From Notospermus geniculatus (lineage: Eukaryota > Nemertea > Pilidiophora > Heteronemertea > Lineidae): 64,000 bases of DNA. The DNA lies in contig NMRB01000586.1 of assembly GCA_002633025.1 (NCBI GenBank), positions 191,792 to 255,791 of the forward strand, read 5' to 3'. Shown here in pieces: positions 18,177 to 28,500 of this stretch. Within the stretch, counting starts at the first letter, position 1. Each line of letters begins with the position of its first letter. The position numbers were made by a program, and so were the translations under genes. The notes beneath the pieces were generated by a model. It worked only from the letters and a program-made list of their open reading frames with translations. It was not told the DNA's origin and ran no database searches.

Positions 18177-20428
18177 ATGAATCATGATAAGAATTTCGAT
18201 GTCCGATACAAGGTTCTTCTGATCGGTGAATCGAAAGTTGGGAAGACGTCTCTTATTCGACGTCTGATGGGGGAGAAATTCAAGAGTGAGCTCTTGTCAA
18301 CGATAGGTATGCCATCTCAAGCTACTCATGTTCCTCACTTGGATGGAGTCTTTTACTTGTCCTTAGGCCCCTATTACGTAGAAGTATACGGTATACGAAA
18401 ACACCGGTTAACAAAGGCTTCAAGTGGAATCACGATCGTGAAGCCATTGTTATCTGGTGTTTTTGTATGCCGTATACTTCTATGTAACACTATGTATACT
18501 TCTATGAAATGTACATCTCTGTTGTTGGTTGACAACAGTAGTGGAGAGCAGTGATACTGGTATTAAATACCTAGTTGAGTAAACTGATGACCACCTCCAA
18601 CATGCGCCTGCTTTTGTTAGATCGAGTCAGAAATGACACTGCTTTATCAATCACCTATTCAAATTAAAACCACAAGTCAAGCCACGCAATTCCAATGTCC
18701 CAGAGTGTGCAGAAATGCATGGGGTAGTTTTGAGTTTCAGATTGGTGACCAGCAGCCTGCAGGTTCAATTCTTGGGTCATTCAGTCCAGTTCTATCCAAG
18801 ATAGTCATCTGCCCAAGCTTTTCTTACAGGTATTGACTTTGTGAAGAAGGTGTTTGAAGTTGACGGTGCTCGCGTCATGCTCGAGATCTGGGACACTGCC
18901 GGTCAGGAACGTTTTCGGACAATAACAAAGTTTCAGTATCGTGGGACTCACGGTTTACTCATCGTTTATGATATAACCGATCGCTCATCGTTCGATACTT
19001 TGACATACTGGATCAAGAGTATAGAAAATGTAAGCACCACTCTCTGCATTAGGTTTTCTATCTCGTGGTGGCTGCCGTAACCTTTGACCTTTAGGCAACC
19101 TCGTTTATGCATGCTCGGCAAAACTGCTGTTCAAATCTATCTATTTGAATGATCTAAGTTACCAACTTAACTTAAGCATTGAGACTGTTGCCACACATAA
19201 ACGAATGAGCTGTAGCATGGTACCTGACTTGATGAAGGGTTAGTCAGGCTATAACAGCGCATTGAACTTCTCAAGTGATGAAAAGGATGAAGGCAGTGGC
19301 GGCCATTGTTGTCAGCTTAGATTTCGAGATACATGTAGTATCAGTCTAGCCTCGGTGTTAGCATTGGCTTTGTGTGGATTGGACAGGGCACCAGTCTTAT
19401 CACATTGGTTCCTAATTCCACCACCAGGGGGCTACTGAGGCATACCTCATGCGTACAGTGGCACTTTAAGTATGGAGCACATTCTGGTCTACATTTAATA
19501 CCGGTATTTAAAAAAAAATTGCCACTGGCAGTAAAAGAGTTAAAACCAATGGTTATTTCCTCTTCAGGAAGTAGACTCGGATGAGCCGCCTCCCAAAATT
19601 ATTGTTGGAAACAAGTCCGATTTGGCGGAGAAGAGACAAGTTTCATATAAATCTGGCCTCCAAATCTCACAACGACATTACGAAAGAGGATTTGAAGAGA
19701 CGAGCGCAAAAGAGAATAAAAATGTTTTCGAGGTTTTCCAAAAATTGGCAGAAATTCTCATCGACATGTATAACCCATCTCTGGTAAGGCTGAAGGGGTG
19801 AATGTCATTCTCGCTGAATCCTAACACCTCAGGGGCGGATCCGGGATTTTGGAATAGGGGGGACCCGGACACCGCCAGCTGCAGGCAGACAGAGTCGCAA
19901 GGCGAGCGCCAAAGGCGTGAAGCCACGACAGGGTTGGGGCCTCCCCCAGAAAATTTTGAATTCTAGATGCGCTTAGATACGATTTCCAAGCATCTGGGGG
20001 GCATGATTTCCTCAGCTATTTGCTAATTTTTTCGGAGTTATTGACCCATTTTTTGTTGGTCTTCCAAAAATACGGGGGGCCGTGGCCCCCCTCTGGATCC
20101 ATGCCTGCGCCTGGCCCCATCCCACAACCCTAGATACCTGACCTACCCCTGACCCCTAAAGCCTACTCCTAACCCTAACCCCTAACAGGCAACCATAACC
20201 CTAAATACTGGGTAGGCTACCTTGTTCCATAGGATTAGACGGCATTTACCTTTTACTTTGGTAAGGAAACGTCCCAAAATTTGTGGTCATTCTATTTTCC
20301 AGATGAATATGTACAAGAATACTCCCGACGGTCCCGGTAGACCTGATAAAATGTTTGACAGGAAGAAAAGTATAAAACTTGATCCGGGAAGCCTGAAACA
20401 GCCGCAAAAGAATTCATGTTGTAAATGA
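18177..20428 (+). CDS. Rab-family small GTPase (subfamily not resolved)
   Basis: Four exons: 18177-18306, 18830-19029, 19568-19783 and 20303-20428 (672 nt, 223 aa). All GTP-binding boxes are visible: P-loop GESKVGKTS (residues 17-25), switch I Thr in STIGIDF (41-47), WDTAGQE (64-70), NKSD (125-128) and TSAK (155-158). The exon-3/4 half ends in a basic linker and the tail NSCCK. The double cysteine is the expected geranylgeranylation site that anchors Rabs to vesicle membranes. The STIGIDF and WDTAGQERFRTIT stretches resemble the Rab8/10/35 group. GES instead of GDS in the P-loop and the long exon-4 tail fit none that I can name. The intron 1 donor abuts a SINE fragment. Six CRE-bearing tandem repeats start directly after the stop codon. 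Confidence 0.9.
18309..18366 (-). repeat. SINE fragment abutting the Rab intron 1 donor
   Basis: GCCATCTCAAGCTACTCATG, then TTCCTCACTTGGATGGAGTC, is the SINE body. It begins 2-4 nt after the exon end (ATAG|GTATGCC). The functional-looking donor GTATG is therefore at the very edge of, or contributed by, the SINE. Confidence 0.65.
19830..20113. mobile_element. hAT-like MITE (CAGGGGCGGATCC ends), Rab intron 3
   Basis: Starts CAGGGGCGGATCCGGGATTT and ends CCCCCCTCTGGATCCATGCC followed by TGCGCCTG. Same family as 9263-9436 and 24755-24899. No ORF. Confidence 0.6.
20125..20212. repeat. Degenerate CCCTAA-type repeat
   Basis: Irregular run of ACCCCTGACCCCTAAAGCC, CTCCTAACCCTAACCCCTAA and ATAACCCTAAATAC. 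It resembles decayed telomere-type hexamers (complement TTAGGG) inside Rab intron 3. Confidence 0.45.
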
Positions 20429-20600
20429 GATATTGTGACCGACGTCATTTAGTAGTTGAGATTTTGTGACCGACGTCATTTAGTAGTTGAGATATTGTGA
20501 CCGACGTCATTTAGTAGTTGAGATTGTGACTGACGTCATTTAGTAGTTGATATATTGTGACGGACGTCATTTAGTAGTTGAGATATTATAATTGACATCA
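20429..20600 (+). repeat. Tandem repeat of a 31-32 bp CRE-containing unit in the Rab 3' region
   Basis: About six head-to-tail copies of GAGATATTGTGACCGACG + TCATTTAGTAGTT begin within a few bases of the TGA at 20426-20428. Each carries GACGTCAT (CRE/ATF half-palindrome; the variant TGACTGACGTCA is a perfect CRE). The repeats are therefore probably in the 3' UTR or just downstream. Confidence 0.8.
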
Positions 20601-20611
20601 TGTTATAGTTC

Positions 20612-20977
20612 ATGCTGTGTTCACACAAGGGTTTTATATCGAATCGAATTCGCAATAAAGGCCTATTCCGATATAACGCGTCACACTCAATTCGAAATAG
20701 ATCACTTTTATACCGATTTAACCAAACCGGTATTTGAATCGGTTTCGATTCGCATTAGCCAAATCGAAATAGTTATGTACTGCACAGTATACATTCAACA
20801 TGTTCAATGTAGGCCTAACGTCATGACGTAGTTTATTTCGGGTTGAGTGTGACGCGTTTTGTTTCGAATCGAAATCGGTTTAGTTGTAGTGTGACCTGAC
20901 CCGGCGTAACCAAATCGATTTCCGTATTTCGATTTACGGAAACCGATTTCGATTCACAATAGGTGTGAACGCAGCAT
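20612..20977. mobile_element. MITE with ATGCTGYGTTCACAC terminal inverted repeats
   Basis: The left end ATGCTGTGTTCACAC is inverted at the right end as GTGTGAACGCAGCAT. The interior is full of TCGAATCGAAAT / ACCGATTTCGATT palindromic words and has no ORF. It starts about 10 bp after the CRE repeat array. Confidence 0.75.
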
Positions 20978-21084
20978 AAGAGAAATATCAAGGTATAACC
21001 TCATTTGCTATTCATCTGAAACGACGTCATGTTGCTGTTTGGGGGAACTGACTGCTGACTGTCCAGGTTTTCCCGATTGCCTTT

Positions 21085-21515
21085 GTGTAAGTTCCAAATG
21101 ACGTCTTTTTTTGTTATTACAAGAATTCTGTGATAATAAGCAAGAAGTCAATCTCCAGAAATCACGAATTTTCGACCCCAACCGGGGTCTTTTTCAAGTG
21201 GAACTTTACAATCTGAAACTCTAGAAAAGCAAGAATTCTGTGGATATAGAACTGAAGGTGGTTCAGAACTGCTTTTTCTCAGGTCATTGCAGCATTTTAT
21301 TTGCGTTCCAAATGACGCCATTTTGCATTTCATATGACGTCATTTTGTAGTTGATAGAATTCTATTGACATAAAACTGCCTCTGCTCAGTTATTTCTGCA
21401 TTTTCTTGCGTTTCAAATGACGTCATATTGTAGTTGACAGAATTCTATTGACATAGAACTGCCTTTTTGCAAGTATTTTTGCATTTCCTGTCTGTTCCAA
21501 ATGACGTCATGTTGT
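21085..21515. repeat. Degenerate ~85-110 bp repeats each carrying a CRE palindrome
   Basis: Units share GTTCCAAATGACGTCAT, GTAGTTGAYAGAATTCTATT and GACATARAACTGCC. Perfect TGACGTCA occurs near 21335, 21419 and 21504; variants TGACGTCT and TGACGCCA lie near 21100 and 21313. With the array at 20429-20600 this makes a dense CRE cluster downstream of the Rab gene. Confidence 0.65.
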
Positions 21516-21643
21516 AGATGTGTAGATTCTCATGCTTTGGACATACCTCCTACTAATGGTACCTTTAACCAAATGGAGAATGCATTGAAGTTAATGGTAC
21601 CATAAGCTTAAAGTCACTTTATGAAACAGGCCTGTATTTTAGT

Positions 21644-21815
21644 GGATTCAGGAATGTCCCTTCACGGACACCTCTGCCACAAGGACACCTCTTATAACGG
21701 ACTATTTCAGTCCCAGATTGCTCATTATATCTATTTATTTTAAGCTCTGTAATCAGGACACCTCTTAATTAAGGACATCTCTGTCCCGAAGGTGTCCTTA
21801 ATCAAGAGGTCAACT
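21644..21815. repeat. AGGACACCTCT-type repeat at the start of a duplicated block
   Basis: Contains CACGGACACCTCTGCCAC, AAGGACACCTCTTATAACGG, and AATTAAGGACATCTC followed by AGGTGTCCTTAATC. 21644-22904 recurs at 35465-36734 with about 99% identity. Confidence 0.6.
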
Positions 21816-21904
21816 GTAGAAGTCATATTTTTTCGAGAACGCTAGTCTGGGTCGCTATTTTCAGTTTTACTTGGTCGCTGATATAGCCTACCAATCAAAG
21901 TAAA

Positions 21905-22135
21905 TCAAGGTGCTACATGTATTTGGAATTCATCTGCATCCAGAGTTCAGCAGACGGCATCTTCTGTCAAAGTTTTCTCACATCCTATGGTATTGATTGA
22001 AAAATATTTGAAGAAAAGTTGTTCCTGTGAACCATCTGAAGAAAGTTTCTTCAAATTCTTTCCAATTTATTTCCAAGGATTTTAGAAAACGTCAACAGAA
22101 GATACCGTCTGCTCAGAGCTGGGAGCAGATGATTT
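21905..22135. mobile_element. Full CAGACGGCATCTTCTG foldback MITE
   Basis: The left arm CAGCAGACGGCATCTTCTGT inverts to ACAGAAGATACCGTCTGCTC on the right. The centre is AATATTTGAAGAAAAGTTG ... GTTTCTTCAAATTCTT. A copy is present in the duplicated block at about 35755-35955. Confidence 0.7.
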
Positions 22136-22422
22136 AACCCTTTCCTCGCCAACGGCATCCTTGTTTGGCGTGACGTTTACCAGAAGTTTGCCCATACGCA
22201 GCATTTGATAGGTTTCTTTGGGCTGTTTTGTGGGATCGGTACTGAAATTAGGGCAACGCGTGGATTAGGCCAGATAGGAGAGGAAGGGGTTAAATGAAAA
22301 CTCAGATCACAATTTTAATCAAAATGATAATCTTGTTATTATTTATAATCATTTTTTATTCTGAAAATAAACATATACATTTCTTCAAACAGAACTTCGT
22401 CCCATTTCTGGCAGTCACCAAT

Positions 22423-22970
22423 TACTGTAAACCGTGAAATTTTCGCATGCGTTTTATTTTCATGATTTTCGCACTCGAGGGTCAAAACGCGAACATAAAT
22501 CACGCGAAAATCATTGGTTCTTGTAGCGTGTTCGGAAAGCTTCCTCGGGGAGGCTCGGGGAAGCGGGAGAGCGTTCGGTAAGGTATTTGGAAGGCTGCCA
22601 AGGCTTCCTCGAGCCTGGCCGAAGTGAGCGACTTGCCGAGTCGCTCACTTGGGGAAACTCCCGGCATGCATTTCGTTTTCTTTCCAATCCGAAATGCTGA
22701 TTGGCTAAACGTGGAACATTTCATGCCTGCAACCCACAGTAGTACCTTTCCCCGAGGAAGCGCAAATATCGTTCGGAAATTCGCCTTTACTGGGCATGCT
22801 CACATTCCCCGAAGCTCGGGGAAGAAATTTCCTCGGGGAAGCTTTCCGAACACGGCCTTGAGGTTTTATGAAGCTGAAGGGTTCCAATTGCGAAAAATTA
22901 TTCTTCGCGAATTCGTAGACCCCAAATATCGCGAACATTTAGCACCGCGAAAATTTCACGGTTTACAGTA
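22423..22970. mobile_element. MITE (TACTGTAAACCG ends) containing a second, nested MITE
   Basis: Outer ends are TACTGTAAACCGTGAAATTT and AAATTTCACGGTTTACAGTA (perfect 20-bp TIR), with further CGCGAAAAT words inside. At 22527-22854 an inner element interrupts it: CGTGTTCGGAAAGCTTCCTC and GAGGAAATTTC ... GGGGAAGCTTTCCGAACACG, with CCTCGGGGAAGC repeats. The outer element resembles TA-target Tc1/mariner-type MITEs; the inner is unassigned. Confidence 0.78.
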
Positions 22971-23637
22971 CTATGGCAAGATGACTTAGATTGGTACAAA
23001 ATCTTACCACAAGGGGGCGCGCTGCTGCTTTAAGAACCATTGGTAGATTAGTACCACAATCCTCCACTAGGTGGATTTAGGACTCCTCAGATTGGTACCA
23101 CGATCCTCCACTAGGTGGGTTTATGAGGATCGGTATACCGTAGCCTAATAAATACCTGGATAGACACTCATGATCCTGAGGGTCGATCCGGGTACTTGCC
23201 ACCACGGGAATTCCAGGTGGTCATGAGGCGGTACATGGATTACATAACAAAATGTGGCACTCGACAGGACTTGATCATTGTTGGACAGTTGAAGAGACAG
23301 GTATAGGCCTACATCACCACTACAAAGCCCAATGCTGGGTCAACAAAATAAATTTTGCAGCTCGCAAACATGCGCCAACCACCACCGTCATGCGCCTGGG
23401 AAAAATTTACTTTGATATGCGTGCCGGAGTAAATGCAAGCCAAGAAACATACAGAAAATGCAAGAAAAATCCTCTGTTAACTTGCCATGGTTTATACTGA
23501 CCAATAAAATTTCGATACCCTTACAACATTCTACCTAAAATGTGACCCTCTCCAACAAAATTAGGCGCTTGTTGCAACCGAGGAAAGGGTTAATGGCCTG
23601 CAGGTTGACAATCTCTGCAGGTTGACAATAGTACTGG

Positions 23638-23793
23638 CAGTGTTTCCACCATGGAGGGTACTAAGGGTACTATGCTAGTCCCATGCTATTACCCTCCAAG
23701 GAACAGAAAAGGGCTATTTTCTTTAATTTCATGGGGTTTTTGCTGATTTTGAAGAAATTCGTACCCTCACAAAAATTTCTGGCAGAGACCCTG
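23638..23793. mobile_element. MITE with CAGTGTTTCCACC / TCTGGCAGAGACCCTG ends
   Basis: Starts CAGTGTTTCCACCATGGAGG and ends ATTTCTGGCAGAGACCCTG, with internal GGGTACTAAGGGTACT and ACCCTC words. Inverted-orientation members are at about 34627-34773 and 50240-50391. A longer relative is at 61666-61974. CAGNGTTTCCRCC termini are typical of hAT-type MITEs (family knowledge). Confidence 0.65.
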
Positions 23794-23827
23794 ACTGGAC
23801 AGCAGTGAATAATAGCTCAGTCAACTG

Positions 23828-23968
23828 GGGCCATATTCACAAAGCCTTTGCAGCTTTGCGTGCACGCAAGTCTATTGTTTGGCTGCACATGCCCTATTGT
23901 TCACTGACTGTCTTACAATAGATTTGCGTCTGCACGCAAAGTTGCAAAGACTTCATGAATATGGTTCC
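23828..23968. mobile_element. Short foldback MITE, GGGCCATATTCACAAAG ends
   Basis: The left arm GGGCCATATTCACAAAGCCT plus TTGCAGCTTTGCGTGCACGC pairs with the right arm GCGTCTGCACGCAAAGTTGC plus AAAGACTTCATGAATATGG. Related by its ends to the 399-bp foldback at 15860-16258. Confidence 0.7.
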
Positions 23969-24462
23969 TGATGACCAATGATGATCACTTGCGACAAACG
24001 CCTGATTTTGGTGGAGTAAGTCAGAAATGTGAGCATTTATAAAATAAAACAAGAAAATTAAACAGTACATAAAATAAACAAAGTGATTATTCACACGTAT
24101 ACAGGTGAACAGTGCATTATTTCACATTTCTCATTTTTATTCCCCGTTTACGGTTGGCCAAAAGAACGAAGTCAACAAGGTTTGAAAATCTACATTGTTC
24201 ACCCGTATATTTTACGGGCGATTTAATAGTCATGTTCAACACTGCCCGCCCGTATATGGTTCAATATCACAAAATATTATTGATACCGTAATTTTCATTA
24301 TTCATCCGTAAATACAGTGAATAATATTGGCATAAATTAAAACCAGAAATAGGCCTATTCCTATACATGTACATGTAATATAAATTTTTGTGTTTTGCAT
24401 TTTCACTGCAAAAGCATCAAAGATTACATACTGTATTCCCAGTACAAAATTAAAACATTTTT

Positions 24463-24657
24463 TACCGTATACGCAAATATTTTCGTGGAATAATATTTCA
24501 CGAATTGAACATTTTTTCTGTTCACTTCAAGGGCAGGGAAGGGAACTGGCTGGATTGTTGGGGGAAACGTTTATGCATGTATTAATATTTGCAGCGAAAT
24601 TTTGATTTCACGATTTTCACGAGAATTTTTACACACGAAAATATTTGCGTAACGGTA
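24463..24657. mobile_element. MITE with TACCGTATACGCAAATATTTTCG ends
   Basis: The left TACCGTATACGCAAATATTT is inverted on the right as AAATATTTGCGTAACGGTA. Inner GAATAATATTTCACG and TTGATTTCACGATTTTC words also pair. About 195 bp, no ORF. Confidence 0.7.
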
Positions 24658-24754
24658 TATCTTTGGCAATCTGCAGTGCTTCACAACAAAATATAACCTG
24701 GTCCCCACCACATTTTGCGATGAAAACGAAATGCTACTAGACAAGGTACGGCAG

Positions 24755-24899
24755 CAGGGGCGGTTCCAGAGGGGGTGCCCCAGGTGCATGCCTCCCCTTA
24801 GCCAACAAGTCTGTAAAATAGACCGTGAAATTCTGGGAAAATTTTAATGTTTCTGGCACAGGGCGCCCCCTCTTTTCCCAAATCCTGGATCTGCCCCTG
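24755..24899. mobile_element. hAT-like MITE (CAGGGGCGG ... CTGCCCCTG)
   Basis: Begins CAGGGGCGGTTCCAGAGG and ends AATCCTGGATCTGCCCCTG. Third member of the family described at 9263. Confidence 0.6.
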
Positions 24900-25082
24900 G
24901 ACTGCAGGTCAAATAAACCCAACTCTCTCAGGTTTACAAAAAAGACTAGTGAAAAAATATCAAAATATGATCTGCCAAACATAACGGAAGACTCGATTCA
25001 ACTCCTTCACTGCTGAGCAACATTTGTCAAATTAGAAAATACGTAAAGAAAGACTTAAAAGTGCACCACATCCTATCAAGTT

Positions 25083-25415
25083 GATATTCATTGGAAAGCT
25101 CTCAGTGAGTACTTTCCAATGAATACCTATGTGACAGGATTGCTGGAGCACCTGAAACTGTCACATAGGTATTCATTGAAAGCTCTCACTGAGCACTTTC
25201 CAATGAAATCAATGTGGCTGCATGCCTGTAACACCAGAAACACCATTGCATTACTTGTACTCTTTGTTTCATTTTTCTGTCCCCGGTTTGCATTACTCGT
25301 ACTCTGTTTCATTTTTCTGTCCCCGGTTTGCATTACTTGTACTCTTTGTTTGATTCTTATTCATAATCATTGGAAAGCTCTCACTGAGCACTTTCCAATG
25401 AATACCAATATGACA
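25083..25415. repeat. Palindromic CATTGGAAAGCTCTC repeats and a ~43-bp tandem repeat
   Basis: Three hairpin units (CATTGGAAAGCTCTCA ... GAGCACTTTCCAATGAA) lie at about 25090-25135, 25168-25207 and 25369-25403. Between them a unit with GCATTACTTGTACTC and CATTTTTCTGTCCCCGG is repeated about three times (25248-25352). This lies just beyond the 3' end of the large gene. Confidence 0.6.
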
Positions 25416-25416
25416 G

Positions 25417-25507
25417 GGTTTCTGTAAGGTTCCAGAATTACGTGAATTTTATTCAATTTTTGCAGAAATAACCACAGGCAGTGAAAGCTCATATAACAAC
25501 TGATTAC
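25417..25507. repeat. 91-bp 3' flank of the large gene, repeated at 38786-38876
   Basis: GTTTCTGTAAGGTTCCAG ... CATATAACAACTGATTAC occurs at both places. At 38786 it is followed by the true 3' end of the large gene. At 25507 it is followed by a single N and then by the middle of the repeat region. This shows the join at 25508 omits about 1.3 kb of gene. Confidence 0.8.
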
Positions 25508-25508
25508 N

Positions 25509-28500
25509 ATTCAGCCGGGGTAACAGGAGATTTAGCCTTGGTAACAGGAGTAGATTCAGCCGGGGTAACAGGAGATTTAGCCCGGGTAACAGGAGGAGAT
25601 TTAGCCCGGGTAACAGATTTAGCCGGGGTAACAGGAGATTCATCCCACGTAACAGATTTAGCCGGGGTAACAGGAGATTCAGCCCGGGTAACAGATTTAG
25701 TCGTGGTAACAGGAGATTTAGCCGTGGTAACAGGAGATTTAGCCCGGGTAACAGGAGATTCATCCCACGTAACAGATTTAGCCGGGGTAAGGAGAGGAGA
25801 TTTAGCCGGGGTAACATTGTCACTTGCAAGAGACTCTTCTTTTTTCACCCCTACAGTTTCTGTCGATGAACTTTGGCCCGTTTTTGCACAACTTTCCGAC
25901 TGCTTACCAACTGAAGATTCTTCAGACAAATTTGACTGCATCACATCTGAAGACTTTATCGGCGAACTTTGAGTCACCTTTGCAGAACTAGACTGCTGTT
26001 TAGCATCGGATGATTCTACAGGCAAACTGAAAATCAGTTCTGCTGGACTTGATTCCTGTTTCACAACTGAAGAATCTGAAGTTAAACTTGTGTTTTCGGA
26101 CGCGACCACTTGCTCACCTCTTGCTTGGCGCTTCAAAACATCAGCTATAATCTTCGCAGTTGATGACCAAGGACGTTGTAGTGGGATTCCAGCGATTGGA
26201 ATCATCTTCGGCATACTCGATAATCCGGGACTTGTCTTTAATGAAGCTTCGACATCAGGACTTCGTGGAGTTGTGGGTACCGAACTTAGCATTTTGACAT
26301 CAGGACTTCGAGACTGAACAATCATTGAACACTCTGGACCCAGTGCATTGGAAATCGCCAGACTTACTCCATCTGGACTTTTTGGACGCTCAATATGTGG
26401 AGCTGGACTTTCCGGACTTTGTACATTTGGACTTCCTGGATCTGGACTTGCTCTTTCCAGATCACAATGTTCTGGATTCATAACTTCTGGAACAGCACTT
26501 TCTGGACTCACTATACATACATCTGGACTGTCGGGGCAGTCAATATCCGGACTTAGTGGACTGTCTGAATCTAGGATTTCCGGTTCTGGACTCTGCGGAC
26601 TATCTGAATCCGGATAACTATCAGCTGTCTTCATCGCTGCACTTTCTCCATCCGGTGATGTCTCCGACCTTGCCAGGTGTCCAGAGTCCGGTTCCCAATA
26701 CCAGCGACCGGTTCGACAATCGTAATTAAAACTCCCACCATCCTTTGGTTTTCGATTTTGATAACTTTTTGCACGATTGAGGCTGAGATTTGCAAATGTG
26801 TGCGTCGGCGACCGTAGCATCAGGGAAGACAACGGTGAGGAGAATGGCGATCGGTGACGCTTTTGTCGTTGAAATACACCCTGCTCGATACATGTATCTT
26901 CAGACGGTCGTCTCCGAGATTTCGACTTTGAACCGCGGTCCAACCTCGGTGAACCGCGGTCCAACCTCGGTGAATGTGGTCGAGTGATTTTCGGGCTCCT
27001 TCCACGCCGTTCCTTCCTTTTCCTATCAGCTTTATACGAAGACTCCTTTTTCATTTTTTCGCCCTGTGAAGCCTTGGCAGCGTGATCTCGAGATCCCTTA
27101 GGGTTTGGTCCCTTATCAGGCATCCTGACTTTTCCTTTCTTCGTTTTATCGTTGCTCTTCAAATCGTCTGAAATGTGGGGTCCGGAATCTGAAAAACTCA
27201 ACCTCACCTCATCATCATCGTCAAAGTCACACGTAATTTTTAAGTCCGGGCATTCGTCTCCGAGAGAAAACACACTACCATCCTGCGACCTGTTACCATG
27301 ACTACAGACCGAGACATCCTGTTGTGCACTTTCCTCCGCAGGTCCGTGACCACCCTCACGACGCCGCTGGTCCAAAATCAAACGCAAATCAAATCCGCGC
27401 GGGAAACGCTGCGGCGATGGACTGTACTCTACATCTTCCTCAGGGTCAAGGTCAAAATCATCCTTGCCTTGACCTTCAAACAACCTTGACCTACAATGTT
27501 CAGATCTGCCTTCCTCTGATGATTTTGCTTCTGACGTCTCACCTTTTTTCCCAAATTCACTCCGTTTGTTTGCCTCTTTGTGAGATTCCACGTTTTTGAC
27601 TGACCCCTCATCCTCATCGCCAGCGAATTCAGAGTCCGTGATTTCATCAAGAATGAGGAAATCGTCAAAATTTGGGACGCGTTCCGAACTGGGACGAGGT
27701 GTGCTGGATCTCTGACTAAAATTCAACTGTGCTTGTGAATCTTCCACACCCTCATCATCTGAGCTGAGAGCAACGTCGTCAACCTGACGGCCTTCTTTCT
27801 GAGCCGCTATTGCAGTATTGCCATTGGCTGGTTTATTGTTGGAGCCACCCGCCTGAATTCTGCCAACTTTGCTGACGGAATTTTCTCCCACATCTTTCTC
27901 AACATCATCTTTAACATTCTTATCACCTCGAATGTCATCATCATCATCATCGCCTTTCACAGCTTCTTTTCCAATATCATCAGCAGCTGCATCAGCACCA
28001 TTATCCTTCCCATCCTTAGCATCATCAATCTTCTCATCATTATCAACATCTTCATCAGCATCAGCATCAGCGTCAACATCCTTCCCATCATCATTCTTAC
28101 TATCAACGTCAACATCAGCAGTAACTCCATCCCCATCCTCAGCAGTTTGTCTACCACCACCAACAACAACATTCATATCTTCAGCTTTTTTCCCTTCCGC
28201 TGCCGCATCACCCCGCACCTCACAGCATCCAGCATCCACTCGACCCAAAGCTGCAGTTTCCCCGGTGGTACATTTCGCCGCCGGTACACTAGTTGATCTT
28301 TTCACCACTGCAGCAGAGGCCTTAATATCACCTGACCTCGTTCCAGGACACTTCACGGCATTTCCCAAAGATGCACTCCCCGTTCTTTTCTTCAAAATAT
28401 ACTTATTCTTCCCAACCATCGTCACAGTTTTTCCCTCCACCGGTTTTTCAAAACCGGTGACGTTTTTCGCCGTTGCTCCATGTGATGCTACCTCAACGTC

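Larger units (their letters stand above)
20978..25416. other. Transposon-rich spacer between the Rab gene and the large minus-strand gene
   Basis: No convincing gene. Contents are itemised separately: CRE-repeat cluster, nested MITEs, hAT-like and foldback elements, and short palindrome repeats. A CTCF-like CCACAAGGGGGCGCG is at about 23011. CCTCCACTAGGTGG palindromes are at 23062 and 23106. 24120-24330 holds an inverted pair of ACCCGTATATTTTACGGGC-like words. Confidence 0.6.

Noticed and set aside
20429-20600. CRISPR-like array (regular ~31-bp repeats)
   Set aside because: Repeats are head-to-tail with no spacers and lie in an animal gene's 3' region.
25449-25829. Leu/Pro-rich LNLLLPRLN repeat frame on the minus strand
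   Set aside because: It is an alternative frame of the SPVTPAK repeats. The true frame continues open for kilobases while this one is limited to the repeat.
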